Shown: in pieces, positions 15,664 to 24,806 of the stretch
Position numbering within the stretch: position 1 is the first letter of the stretch
How the letters are laid out: each line of letters begins with the position of its first letter
Assembly (NCBI GenBank): GCA_028692975.1
Contig: JAQUWF010000018.1
Span: forward strand, 1 to 38,337
Source of the DNA: Lachnospiraceae bacterium
GTDB lineage: Bacteria; Bacillota; Clostridia; Lachnospirales; Lachnospiraceae
Length of the DNA: 38,337 bases
Direction: 5' to 3'
Program-made: the position numbers and the translations under genes
Notes under the pieces: model-generated
What the model saw: the letters and a program-made list of their open reading frames with translations, nothing else
Databases searched by the model: none
What the model was told of the DNA's origin: nothing

Positions 15664-16995
15664 TCACTCCACCGGAACCGTTGTTCCTACCATATCACTG
15701 GTTTTTGCCTTTGGATAAATTTTCTTCATGACACGGTCTCCGTAATGCTCATCCATCCATGTCTCCCAGGCAAACTCTGCCTCTTTCCCCTGTCCTCTGG
15801 TATCGTAACGGCTCAGGGCCAGGGAGGACGCCGCCATATTGACGACCATGAAGACGATCAGTCCCCAGGTGAAGATCTTGCCGAACCTCATAGGAAGCTT
15901 TTCGATCAGGCGGGCCAAAAATGGATAGGCCACCTTCAGCCACAAGACCGCTGCTATTCCCCAGAAAAAGCAGAATAAAAGATTAATACGACCTCCAAGG
16001 TTGAAGGGTATCCCCGTGTAATCCCAGAATACCTTTCCGAAGACGATCTCCGTGAATACACTGCACAAATATTCATAAACACCGCCAAAGAGCGTGCCCA
16101 CACCGAAGAGAAATCCATCGGAACGGTCACGGTAGTTATACAAAAGAGCAGTCGCCACCATCATGCCAAGCCCCCAGACGATGCTGAAAGGCCCCCAGAT
16201 CACACTGCTGCGGCTCATCCAGTGCCCTTCCGTGATCCTGCAGAATATGGTTTCCACAATATCACCCACAAAGGCACCTATGAAAAACAGCATGACCAGT
16301 TTATAAAAGCTGCACCCCTGCGCAAAGACAGTGGGCTTCGTGCGAACGACAGGTTTTTCCGGCATATGGGGATAAGCCTTTTCCATACGATGCTGCATCC
16401 GCTGGGTCAGCCAGTTCCGCAAGCGCAGGCTCACCGTATCCAGACCAGAATTGATCTGATCAATCTGCTTGTTCCAATGAGGCAGCCCCACAGCGATCAG
16501 TACAGACCCCAAAAGATCTGCCAGATAAATGATCAGCAGCACCAGAAGGGCTATGCGTATGAGGGAAGAGGGCAGCCACCGGTAAAAACGAATCAGCAGC
16601 GGATTCATATATTTCATGGCCAGTACACCCAGAACGCCCCATAAAACACTGTAGGAAAGACAGATATAACCGTCCAGATTCCACTTTTTGTCGGAATAAT
16701 CCCACCATTTGTGGCTGTTTACACGTTCCAGCAATTTCCCCGTAAACCACTCGATGAGCGTATATAGAGCCGCACATCCAAGGAATAAAAACAGCCAGGT
16801 ATCCTTCAGTTCTTTGAATCCTATGGTGGTAAGCACAGCAGCCACACCATAAACACTACACCATGGCCCGTTCAAGGCCCCCCTGTTGATAAACTTCTTA
16901 TTTCGCACAATGGCCACTGTGGTCTCCGCCATCCATCCTAAAAACGAATAAACGACAAACAGCCACAGCAGCCTGTAACATACTTCCAGTGACAT
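15664..16995 (-). CDS. PF06541 (putative ABC permease, CmpB-like) membrane protein, internally duplicated
   Basis: The protein is 443 residues with about ten to twelve membrane segments in two homologous halves. The N-half has VVYSFLGWMAETTVAIVR followed by FINRGALNGPWCSVYG. The C-half, from about residue 225, repeats this as LFFIGAFVGDIVETIFCRI followed by MSRSSVIWGPFSIVWG. Both keep the G-W/D-x2-E-T and x-G-P-x-S-x-x-x-G signatures of PF06541. A basic cytoplasmic linker (residues 175-220) joins them. Family members are usually single-domain and about 200-250 residues, so this is a tandem fusion. The transported substrate is not known and no ATPase is adjacent. It lies between the ATP synthase operon and the TPR/P-loop gene. 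Confidence 0.82.
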   Translation of the reverse strand: MSLEVCYRLLWLFVVYSFLGWMAETTVAIVRNKKFINRGALNGPWCSVYGVAAVLTTIGFKELKDTWLFLFLGCAALYTLIEWFTGKLLERVNSHKWWDYSDKKWNLDGYICLSYSVLWGVLGVLAMKYMNPLLIRFYRWLPSSLIRIALLVLLIIYLADLLGSVLIAVGLPHWNKQIDQINSGLDTVSLRLRNWLTQRMQHRMEKAYPHMPEKPVVRTKPTVFAQGCSFYKLVMLFFIGAFVGDIVETIFCRITEGHWMSRSSVIWGPFSIVWGLGMMVATALLYNYRDRSDGFLFGVGTLFGGVYEYLCSVFTEIVFGKVFWDYTGIPFNLGGRINLLFCFFWGIAAVLWLKVAYPFLARLIEKLPMRFGKIFTWGLIVFMVVNMAASSLALSRYDTRGQGKEAEFAWETWMDEHYGDRVMKKIYPKAKTSDMVGTTVPVE

Positions 16996-17032
16996 AAAAC
17001 TCCTCTTTCGTATATGATAATTTTACTCTCAT

Positions 17033-17050
17033 GCAGTCCTGAACAGTTAC
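17033..17050. repeat. Intergenic 18-mer, identical copy 2
   Basis: GCAGTCCTGAACAGTTAC is identical to 11656-11673. It sits between the PF06541 gene and the hairpin that follows atpC. Confidence 0.5.
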
Positions 17051-17065
17051 TGTTTTTCCTAATAT

Positions 17066-17123
17066 TATAATGGGAATACAGTCCCTTGCTGTTTAGCCTG
17101 CATAGGACTGTGTTCCCATTATA
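17066..17123 (-). terminator. Long hairpin downstream of atpC
   Basis: TATAATGGGAATACAGTCC (17066-17084) pairs with 17105-17123 over 19 bp with one T/G wobble and a 20-nt loop, 18 bp after the atpC stop. It is the likely 3' end of the atp mRNA. The T-tract after the stem on the minus strand is poor, so it may be a stabilising hairpin or a small mobile palindrome rather than a classic terminator. Confidence 0.6.
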
Positions 17124-17141
17124 CTGCTGTTCGAAATGCTT

Positions 17142-17564
17142 TTATATGTTCCATCTCTTGCCTGAAGATTCCACTTTCAGGCGGTTCATAGCCCGGGCCA
17201 GAGAGGCCTGGGTATGATAATATTCCTGAATACTTTGTTTCTGCCGCAGCTGTTCCTCCGCACGCTCCCTGGCCTCCTGGGCCCGGCGTGCATCGATCTC
17301 ACTGGGGCGCTCCGCCGTATCAACCAGCAGGATGACGCGGTTATTCACCACCTCGGCGAATCCGGCACCTACCGCCACGTCCACCCAGTCCGGCTTATCC
17401 GGCAGTTTCATTTTGGCATCACCAACCGAAACGGCGATGACCATACTCTCGTGGTTGGCAAGAATCTCCTTACCCCCATCCGGCGCCGGGATAATCAATT
17501 TTTCACAGCGGCCATCATAAAAAACACGGTCACTGGCAATCACTTTCAACCCGAATGTGTTCAT
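17142..17564 (-). CDS. atpC: F1Fo ATP synthase epsilon subunit
   Basis: The protein is 140 residues. The beta-sandwich half starts FGLKVIASDRVFYDGRCEKLIIPAPDGGKEILANHESMVIAV, the classic epsilon opening, and has the GFAEVVNNRVILLVDTAE strand near residue 75-90. A helical C-terminal hairpin (ARRAQEARERAEEQLRQKQ) follows and can inhibit the enzyme. The length is normal. It is the last gene of atpBEFHAGDC, 3 bp after atpD, and a long hairpin follows. It links the gamma stalk to the c-ring on the cytoplasmic side. Confidence 0.96.
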   Translation of the reverse strand: MNTFGLKVIASDRVFYDGRCEKLIIPAPDGGKEILANHESMVIAVSVGDAKMKLPDKPDWVDVAVGAGFAEVVNNRVILLVDTAERPSEIDARRAQEARERAEEQLRQKQSIQEYYHTQASLARAMNRLKVESSGKRWNI

Positions 17565-17567
17565 ACA

Positions 17568-19870
<2,303 letters not shown>

Positions 19871-19874
19871 ATTA

Positions 19875-21380
19875 TCACCTGCTCTTCTTGAATTCCTCTG
19901 CTGCCGCCACGATTTTGTCCGTCATCTCATCCGTAAGCACTCTGGTCTCTTCCAGTTCCTTCACCATGTCCCCATGGTTTACCGCAAAATGCTCCAGCAT
20001 ATCCATCTGGAATTTCTTTACCTCCGGCACCGGCACCTCCAGCATGACCTTATGGGTGGCTGCCACCAGCGTGATAACCTTCTCAGAAAGACTGAGCGGT
20101 CTGCAAAGGGGCTGTTTCAACAATTCCATAAGGACTCCGCCGTACTTCAGCTGTTCCTTTGTATTGGCATCCAGATCCGAACTGAACTGGGTAAATATTT
20201 CCATCTCACGGTACTGTGCCAGATCGATACGCACGGAGCCGGAAGCCTTCTTCATGGCCTTGGCCTGTGCGGCACCACCTACACGGGATACAGACAGACC
20301 TACATTTACGGCCGGGCGCATACCCGAGAAGAACAGATCACTCTCCAGGAATATCTGACCGTCTGTAATAGAAATAACGTTGGTCGGAATATACGCAGAA
20401 ACGTCACCGTCCTGTGTCTCAATAATCGGCAGTGCGGTAATAGAGCCTCCGCCCAGCGTATCCGACAAACGGCTGGAACGCTCCAGCAGTCTGGAATGCA
20501 GATAGAATACGTCGCCAGGATACGCCTCACGTCCCGGAGAACGTCCCAGCAGCAGGGATAAAGCACGGTATGCTACCGCATGTTTGGACAGATCATCATA
20601 CACGATGAGCACATCCTTGCCCTGATGCATAAAATATTCTGCCATAGCCGTTCCGGAATACGGCGCGATATACTGCAATGGCGCACATTCACTGGCTGTG
20701 GAAGATACCACGATGGAATAGTCCATGGCATCATTTGCCTCTAATGTTCCAACTACCTTAGCTACCGTAGAAGCCTTCTGGCCGATGGCCACATAAATAC
20801 AGATAACGCCCTTGCCCTTCTGGTTCAGGATCGTATCCATGGCTATGGAAGTCTTACCTGTCTGTCTGTCTCCGATGATCAGCTCACGCTGTCCACGTCC
20901 AATAGGGAACATGGCATCGATCGAGAGGATACCTGTCTCCATTGGCTCACATACAGACTGACGGTCTACAATACCAGGTGCCGGCTGCTCGATGGGACGA
21001 TACTCATCTGATGTGATATCGCCTTTCCCATCGATGGGTGCGCCCAGTGCATTAATAACACGGCCCACATATGCATCTCCTACGGAGATACCAGCCTTTT
21101 TGTGTGTTCTTGTTACTTTTGTGCCTTCCATGATCTCACGGTCACTTCCGAACAGGATAACGCCGATGCTGTCATGGGAGATATCCTGAACCATACCTTT
21201 CAGGCCGTTCTCGAATACAACGATCTCGCCATACATGGCATGATCCATGCCGTATATAGTAGCGATACCGTCTCCCACAGACACGACAGCCCCTGTTTCT
21301 TCCTTCTTCCCTACATTATCATAATTCGATATCTCTTCCTTCAGGATAGAAATAATGTCTTCTGAATTGATAGAACTCAA
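19875..21380 (-). CDS. atpA: F1Fo ATP synthase alpha subunit
   Basis: The protein is 501 residues. The start is TTG at 21380, justified by an excellent AGGAGGTGA site 6 bp upstream. SINSEDIISILKEEISNY forms the N-terminal helix that binds delta. The P-loop GDRQTGKT is near residue 170, VSSTASECAPLQYIAPYSGTAMAEYF near 225-250, and the SVSRVGGAAQAKAMKK signature near 365. It carries the non-catalytic nucleotide sites. The rare TTG start with a perfect ribosome site may tune alpha levels against neighbouring subunits. Confidence 0.98.
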   Translation of the reverse strand: MSSINSEDIISILKEEISNYDNVGKKEETGAVVSVGDGIATIYGMDHAMYGEIVVFENGLKGMVQDISHDSIGVILFGSDREIMEGTKVTRTHKKAGISVGDAYVGRVINALGAPIDGKGDITSDEYRPIEQPAPGIVDRQSVCEPMETGILSIDAMFPIGRGQRELIIGDRQTGKTSIAMDTILNQKGKGVICIYVAIGQKASTVAKVVGTLEANDAMDYSIVVSSTASECAPLQYIAPYSGTAMAEYFMHQGKDVLIVYDDLSKHAVAYRALSLLLGRSPGREAYPGDVFYLHSRLLERSSRLSDTLGGGSITALPIIETQDGDVSAYIPTNVISITDGQIFLESDLFFSGMRPAVNVGLSVSRVGGAAQAKAMKKASGSVRIDLAQYREMEIFTQFSSDLDANTKEQLKYGGVLMELLKQPLCRPLSLSEKVITLVAATHKVMLEVPVPEVKKFQMDMLEHFAVNHGDMVKELEETRVLTDEMTDKIVAAAEEFKKSR

Positions 21381-21397
21381 CTTGTATCACCTCCTGG

Positions 21398-21904
21398 TTA
21401 TTTACCCGCTAATTTTTTGCCCAGACTTTGCAGCTGGCCCTTCGTGCTCCAGTCATATTCCTGACTGCCCACACGGAGAATAAAGCCTCCAATCAAAGAA
21501 GCATCCGTTTTTTCTCTTATTTCCACACGATCTGCGCCGTATTCTTTCTGGATAAAGCTCTCCATTTTTTCCTTCTGCTTCGCATTAGGCGGTGTCACAT
21601 AAATAAGTTCTGCACGCAGAACACCTTTCTGACTCTCCGCATAAAGTTCATAAGCTTCCAGGATGTCCTGCATATGCAGGATTTCATTATGTTCACATAC
21701 GACTTTCATAAGATTGCGCGCAGACTCCGGGAAAACGCGGTCAATGACCTGATTCTTCTGCTGCTTGGATATCAACGGGCTTGCCAGACACTCCAAAAGT
21801 TCCGGAGATGCTCCGCATAAACGGACGCTCCCCTCTATATCTGCCTGTGGAATTTCCAGCTCGTACAACACCTGTCCATAATTACTGATGGTCTGATTCG
21901 TCAT
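21398..21904 (-). CDS. atpH: F1Fo ATP synthase delta subunit
   Basis: The protein is 168 residues from ATG at 21904, with GGAGG 9 bp upstream; the longer frame to 21955 lies inside atpF. The sequence is weakly conserved, as usual for delta, but shows the helical N-terminal domain (YGQVLYELEIPQADIEGS), MQDILEAYELYAESQKGVLRAELIYVTPP near residue 90 and the closing DASLIGGFILRVGSQEYDWSTKGQLQSLGKKL, diagnostic of AtpH. It overlaps atpF by 23 bp, implying coupled translation. It forms part of the peripheral stalk at the top of F1. Confidence 0.94.
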   Translation of the reverse strand: MTNQTISNYGQVLYELEIPQADIEGSVRLCGASPELLECLASPLISKQQKNQVIDRVFPESARNLMKVVCEHNEILHMQDILEAYELYAESQKGVLRAELIYVTPPNAKQKEKMESFIQKEYGADRVEIREKTDASLIGGFILRVGSQEYDWSTKGQLQSLGKKLAGK

Positions 21905-22385
21905 GTCCGGTGCCTCCTTCTTCCAGGAACCGGTCATAGATCTGCTCATTGGCAATCACATCAGCATTGGCTCCGACTACACCGGTGGCTGCCTGCATAG
22001 CAAGATCTGCTATCTCGGATCTCATGCCAGCCATAGCCTGTTTCTTTTCTGTCTCTATATTCTTTTTCGCCGTCTCCAGCATCTTGCCGGCCTGCTGTTG
22101 CGCCTCATCTATGATACGGTCACTCTCTGTTTTCGCGTAAGTCTTCGCCTTATTAACAATCTCTTCCGATTCGCCCTTGGCACCTTCCAGTGCTTTGGCA
22201 TACTGGCCTTTCAAGGACTCCGCCTGTTCCTGAGTCTGCTTTGCATTCTCCAGACCTTCGTTAATGAGTGCCTTGCGCTTCTCCATAACAGCCACTACAG
22301 GTTTCACGAGAAATTTCTTCAATAACAGATACAGGACGATCAGATTGATTATGTTGAAGAGAAGGTTCCAATTAAATTGTAACAC
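21882..22385 (-). CDS. atpF: F1Fo ATP synthase b subunit
   Basis: The protein is 167 residues. The start is GTG at 22385 behind AAGGAAGGTGA. One N-terminal membrane helix (NWNLLFNIINLIVLYLLLKKFLVKP) is followed by a long, charged, helical coiled coil (MEKRKALINEGLENAKQTQEQAES, then KKNIETEKKQAMAGM), the standard b-subunit design. A short acidic C-terminus ends in HDESDHQ, which comes from the region overlapping atpH. It is the peripheral stator between Fo and delta. Confidence 0.95.
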   Translation of the reverse strand: MLQFNWNLLFNIINLIVLYLLLKKFLVKPVVAVMEKRKALINEGLENAKQTQEQAESLKGQYAKALEGAKGESEEIVNKAKTYAKTESDRIIDEAQQQAGKMLETAKKNIETEKKQAMAGMRSEIADLAMQAATGVVGANADVIANEQIYDRFLEEGGTGHDESDHQ

Positions 22386-22411
22386 TTACTTCACCTTCCT
22401 TTCCTGTTTCT

Positions 22412-22636
22412 TTATTTTAAGAAGAAAATGCATAATAATGCGATTACGAAACCGTAAATAGCTGTTGCCTCTGCCAGTGCACATCCGAGGATCAATGTGG
22501 TTCTGATCTTGCCTTCTGCTTCCGGCTGTCTTGCGATAGCGTCTACTGCCTTAGATGTTGCGATACCAATACCGATACCTGCGCCAATACCTGTTAAAAC
22601 TGCGATACCTGCTCCGATTGCGATTAATGTACTCAT
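22412..22636 (-). CDS. atpE: F1Fo ATP synthase c subunit (predicted proton type)
   Basis: The protein is 74 residues with two hydrophobic helices around a polar loop [13 protein letters not shown]. Helix 1 contains the [11 protein letters not shown] glycine array and helix 2 the carboxylate in LAEATAIYG. In Na+-binding rings (e.g. Ilyobacter) the glycine array contains a Gln and the carboxylate is followed by Ser-Thr. Here the Gln position is Ile and the Ser is Ala, so the ligand set is incomplete and H+ coupling is predicted. ATG at 22636 follows AAAGGAG. It forms the rotor ring in the membrane. Confidence 0.96.
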   Translation of the reverse strand: MSTLIAIGAGIAVLTGIGAGIGIGIATSKAVDAIARQPEAEGKIRTTLILGCALAEATAIYGFVIALLCIFFLK

Positions 22637-22675
22637 AAAATTTTCTCCTTTTTTTATCTATTCTTTTTTTATTTC

Positions 22676-23341
22676 TTACTCTGTTGTTTCCCCGATAAAC
22701 AGGGCTGTTAAAAATACGAACACATATGCCTGTATCAATCCATCAAATATATCAAAATAAAAACTGAATGGGATTGGTATCAAAACCGGCACTATGGCTT
22801 TGATCAGTTCCATAACTACAAAGGAACCTAAAATATTACCAAAAAGTCGCATGCACAAAGATACCGGACGAATAACGATTTCCAGTAAATTGATCGGCAG
22901 TACGACAGCAACTGGTTCTGCAAAGCTTTTCAGCTTGCCTTTCACACCTTTTGCCCGATACCCGGCGAATTCGATGAGCACCATACTCATAATAGCCAGG
23001 CCAGCCGTAACATTGATGTCTTTTGTCGGCGGTTTGAACCCCAGGATTCCGATCAGATTGGACACGGCCAGATAGATCAGCACCGTAATCAGATACGGTA
23101 TGTACACCTTGCCCTTCTCACCAAGAACATCCCGAAAGAAATCCTCAGCCCATCCAATACCAGACTCCAGCAGGAGTTGAACTTTTCCCGGATTTTCCAC
23201 CTTTAGATTGCGCACAAAAATAATGGCCAGTAAGACCAGCGCCGCCATAATAATCCAGGTGACCACCGTTGATTCTGATATCCCGATCCCGCCAAAAACA
23301 GGTATCGTAAATACCGTCTCGCAATTTAGTTCCTCCAACAA
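22676..23341 (-). CDS. atpB: F1Fo ATP synthase a subunit
   Basis: The protein is 221 residues with five to six membrane helices. KVQLLLESGIGWAEDFFRDVLGEKG and YIPYLITVLIYLAVSNLIGILGFKPPTKDINVT in the middle, and the near-C-terminal PVSLCMRLFGNILGSFVVMELI helix with the essential Arg, identify AtpB. The start is unclear. The frame offers only TTG at 23341 or 23338, while the best ribosome site AAAGGAGGGAG (23367-23377) lies about 26 bp further upstream with no ATG/GTG/TTG at a normal distance. The gene is first in the operon. No atpI precedes it; a structured leader does. Confidence 0.93.
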   Translation of the reverse strand: MLEELNCETVFTIPVFGGIGISESTVVTWIIMAALVLLAIIFVRNLKVENPGKVQLLLESGIGWAEDFFRDVLGEKGKVYIPYLITVLIYLAVSNLIGILGFKPPTKDINVTAGLAIMSMVLIEFAGYRAKGVKGKLKSFAEPVAVVLPINLLEIVIRPVSLCMRLFGNILGSFVVMELIKAIVPVLIPIPFSFYFDIFDGLIQAYVFVFLTALFIGETTE

Positions 23342-23700
23342 ACGATCTGCTATATTTCCCGTATTGCTCCCTCCTTTACCCTTTTCTCATGTTGAGAAAA
23401 TCGTGCAAATTCCCCGCTTGGCTCATTGTCAACAATCGAGCAAATTCCTTCTCGATTTCTGTTGACACCATCACCTCACGATTCCATCGTTCGGTGATGG
23501 ACATTCGCCAAATGGACTTCCGTGCAAGCACGAGTCCACTTGGCTCATTGTCAACACAAAAAAGCGACTTCTTCGCGAAGTCGCTTAGCACTTTGGGCAA
23601 TGTCTTTTCTCCGTCATGCCTGATAGGGGAAAAACTTTGTACAAATCGGACTTAATACCCCGCCTACAGCGCCTTTGCTGTTTCCTCAAATGATTTGTCT
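23342..23700 (-). ncRNA. Structured 5' leader of the atp operon
   Basis: About 355 nt upstream of atpB hold, in transcript order: ACAAATC/GATTTGT enclosing ACAGC/GCTGT; a terminator (23556-23586); a 97-bp element bounded by TGTTGACA (minus, 23549-23556) and TGTCAACA (23460-23467) that encloses two stems (23507-23518 with 23533-23544, and 23468-23475 with 23493-23500); a stem of 23429-23440 with 23451-23465; and TTTTCTCA/TGAGAAAA (23382-23400). The 18-mer TGTTGACAATGAGCCAAG occurs twice (23539-23556 and 23417-23434), and both copies can pair with 23460-23467. A 74-codon frame across the region would read through all these structures and is not credible as a gene. Confidence 0.6.
23556..23586 (-). 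terminator. Terminator within the atp leader
   Basis: On the minus strand AAGCGACTTC (23577-23586) and GAAGTCGCTT (23562-23571) form a 10-bp stem with a 5-nt loop, followed by TTTTTTGTG. It lies about 110 nt after the predicted atp promoter and about 225 nt after the fructokinase stop. It may end the fructokinase transcript, a short leader RNA, or act as an attenuator. Confidence 0.8.
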
Positions 23701-23702
23701 AC

Positions 23703-23711
23703 ATTTTAACA
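23703..23711 (-). promoter_or_regulatory. Candidate extended -10 promoter of the atp leader
   Basis: The minus strand reads TGTTAAAAT, i.e. TG, one base, TAAAAT, the extended -10 form. No good -35 is visible. It precedes the structured leader. Sequence 23712-23811 is AT-rich with nothing else supported. Confidence 0.4.
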
Positions 23712-23811
23712 AAAAACGCGGGTAATTAGAATGTCTTTTTGTACTAATTTTTGCACAAAAAAATTGATAGTTTTTGTTGAATTTTAATCTTTTAAAAAAC
23801 AAAACTATAAA

Positions 23812-24777
23812 TTAGAAATATGAATCCAGCAATTCTTTTATTTCCTGTTCTGTTGGCATCACACAAAGCGCACCTTTTCGGGTTGTAATAATAGAAGCCG
23901 CAGCGTTGGCAAAAGTCAGCATTTCTCTTAACTGCGATTTGGTAATATCTTTGAGTCCCCACTTTAATATGTAATGCAGAATGCACCCGCAAAAGGTGTC
24001 TCCAGCTCCGGTAGTCTCAATGGTTCCTTCCTGTAGAAACGAATTTGCCTCCACCATATTTCCATAATAATATACGCGGCTTCCTGCATTCCCCATGGAT
24101 ACCAGAATCATATCAATATCAAACTGATTTCTGATCTGCAGCACGCCATCGGAATAGTCCGCCTCACCCGTCAGCCATTGTATCTCATTATCTGAAATCT
24201 TAAGGACATTACAATAAGAAAGTCCCTTATACACCTGTTGCCTTGCCTCCTCCATATCATTCCACAAAGGTTCCCGGATATTCGGATCAAAAGAAATAAT
24301 ACATCCACTTTGTTTTGCAATCTCCAGTGCTTTTAATGTAGCATTTCGTACAGTCTCATTGGTCATGGACAGCGTCCCGAAATGAAAGATTCTTGAATTC
24401 ATAATAACCTCTTCATTTATCTCCTCATCGGTCAGCATCATATCTGCACCCGGATTGCGGTAAAATGAGAATTCACGATCTCCATCCTCATGTGTATGTA
24501 CGAATGCAAGCGTTGTTCGGATGTTTTCATCCTGCACCAGTCCCTTCGTATCTATACCGATTGCTTGCACTGTCTTCTTCAGGCGGTCACCAAACATATC
24601 CCGCCCGACCTTTCCGATAAATGCAGTGGAATCGCCCAGATTCTGCAGCATGGCCAGCACATTACACGGTGCCCCGCCAGGATTTGCCTCCAGAACAGGA
24701 TTCCCCTGCCGGCTGATTCCATTTTCCGTAAAATCAATCAGCAGTTCTCCCATGGCCGTAACATCAATCTTCTCCAC
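23812..24777 (-). CDS. Fructokinase (PfkB/ribokinase family)
   Basis: The protein is 321 residues from GTG at 24777, with AAGGAG 6 bp upstream; the GTG at 24795 has no spaced site. PfkB features are the substrate-binding GELLIDF and NPGGAPCNVA motifs near residues 10 and 33, a second signature SFDPNIREPLW near 163, and TTGAGDTFCG at 255-264 with catalytic Asp260. The overall pattern is that of bacterial fructokinases rather than ribokinases. It phosphorylates cytoplasmic fructose for glycolysis. It is the last gene of the fructan operon, 29 bp after the GH32 gene, which supplies its substrate. Confidence 0.93.
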   Translation of the reverse strand: MEKIDVTAMGELLIDFTENGISRQGNPVLEANPGGAPCNVLAMLQNLGDSTAFIGKVGRDMFGDRLKKTVQAIGIDTKGLVQDENIRTTLAFVHTHEDGDREFSFYRNPGADMMLTDEEINEEVIMNSRIFHFGTLSMTNETVRNATLKALEIAKQSGCIISFDPNIREPLWNDMEEARQQVYKGLSYCNVLKISDNEIQWLTGEADYSDGVLQIRNQFDIDMILVSMGNAGSRVYYYGNMVEANSFLQEGTIETTGAGDTFCGCILHYILKWGLKDITKSQLREMLTFANAAASIITTRKGALCVMPTEQEIKELLDSYF

Positions 24778-24806
24778 TTTTTTCTCCTTCTGCACTCCGT
24801 TTCAGA

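Noticed and set aside
23376-23600. A 74-codon frame upstream of atpB in the position of atpI
   Set aside because: It crosses a terminator and several inverted repeats, has no hydrophobic helices as AtpI would, and lacks a ribosome site at its start.
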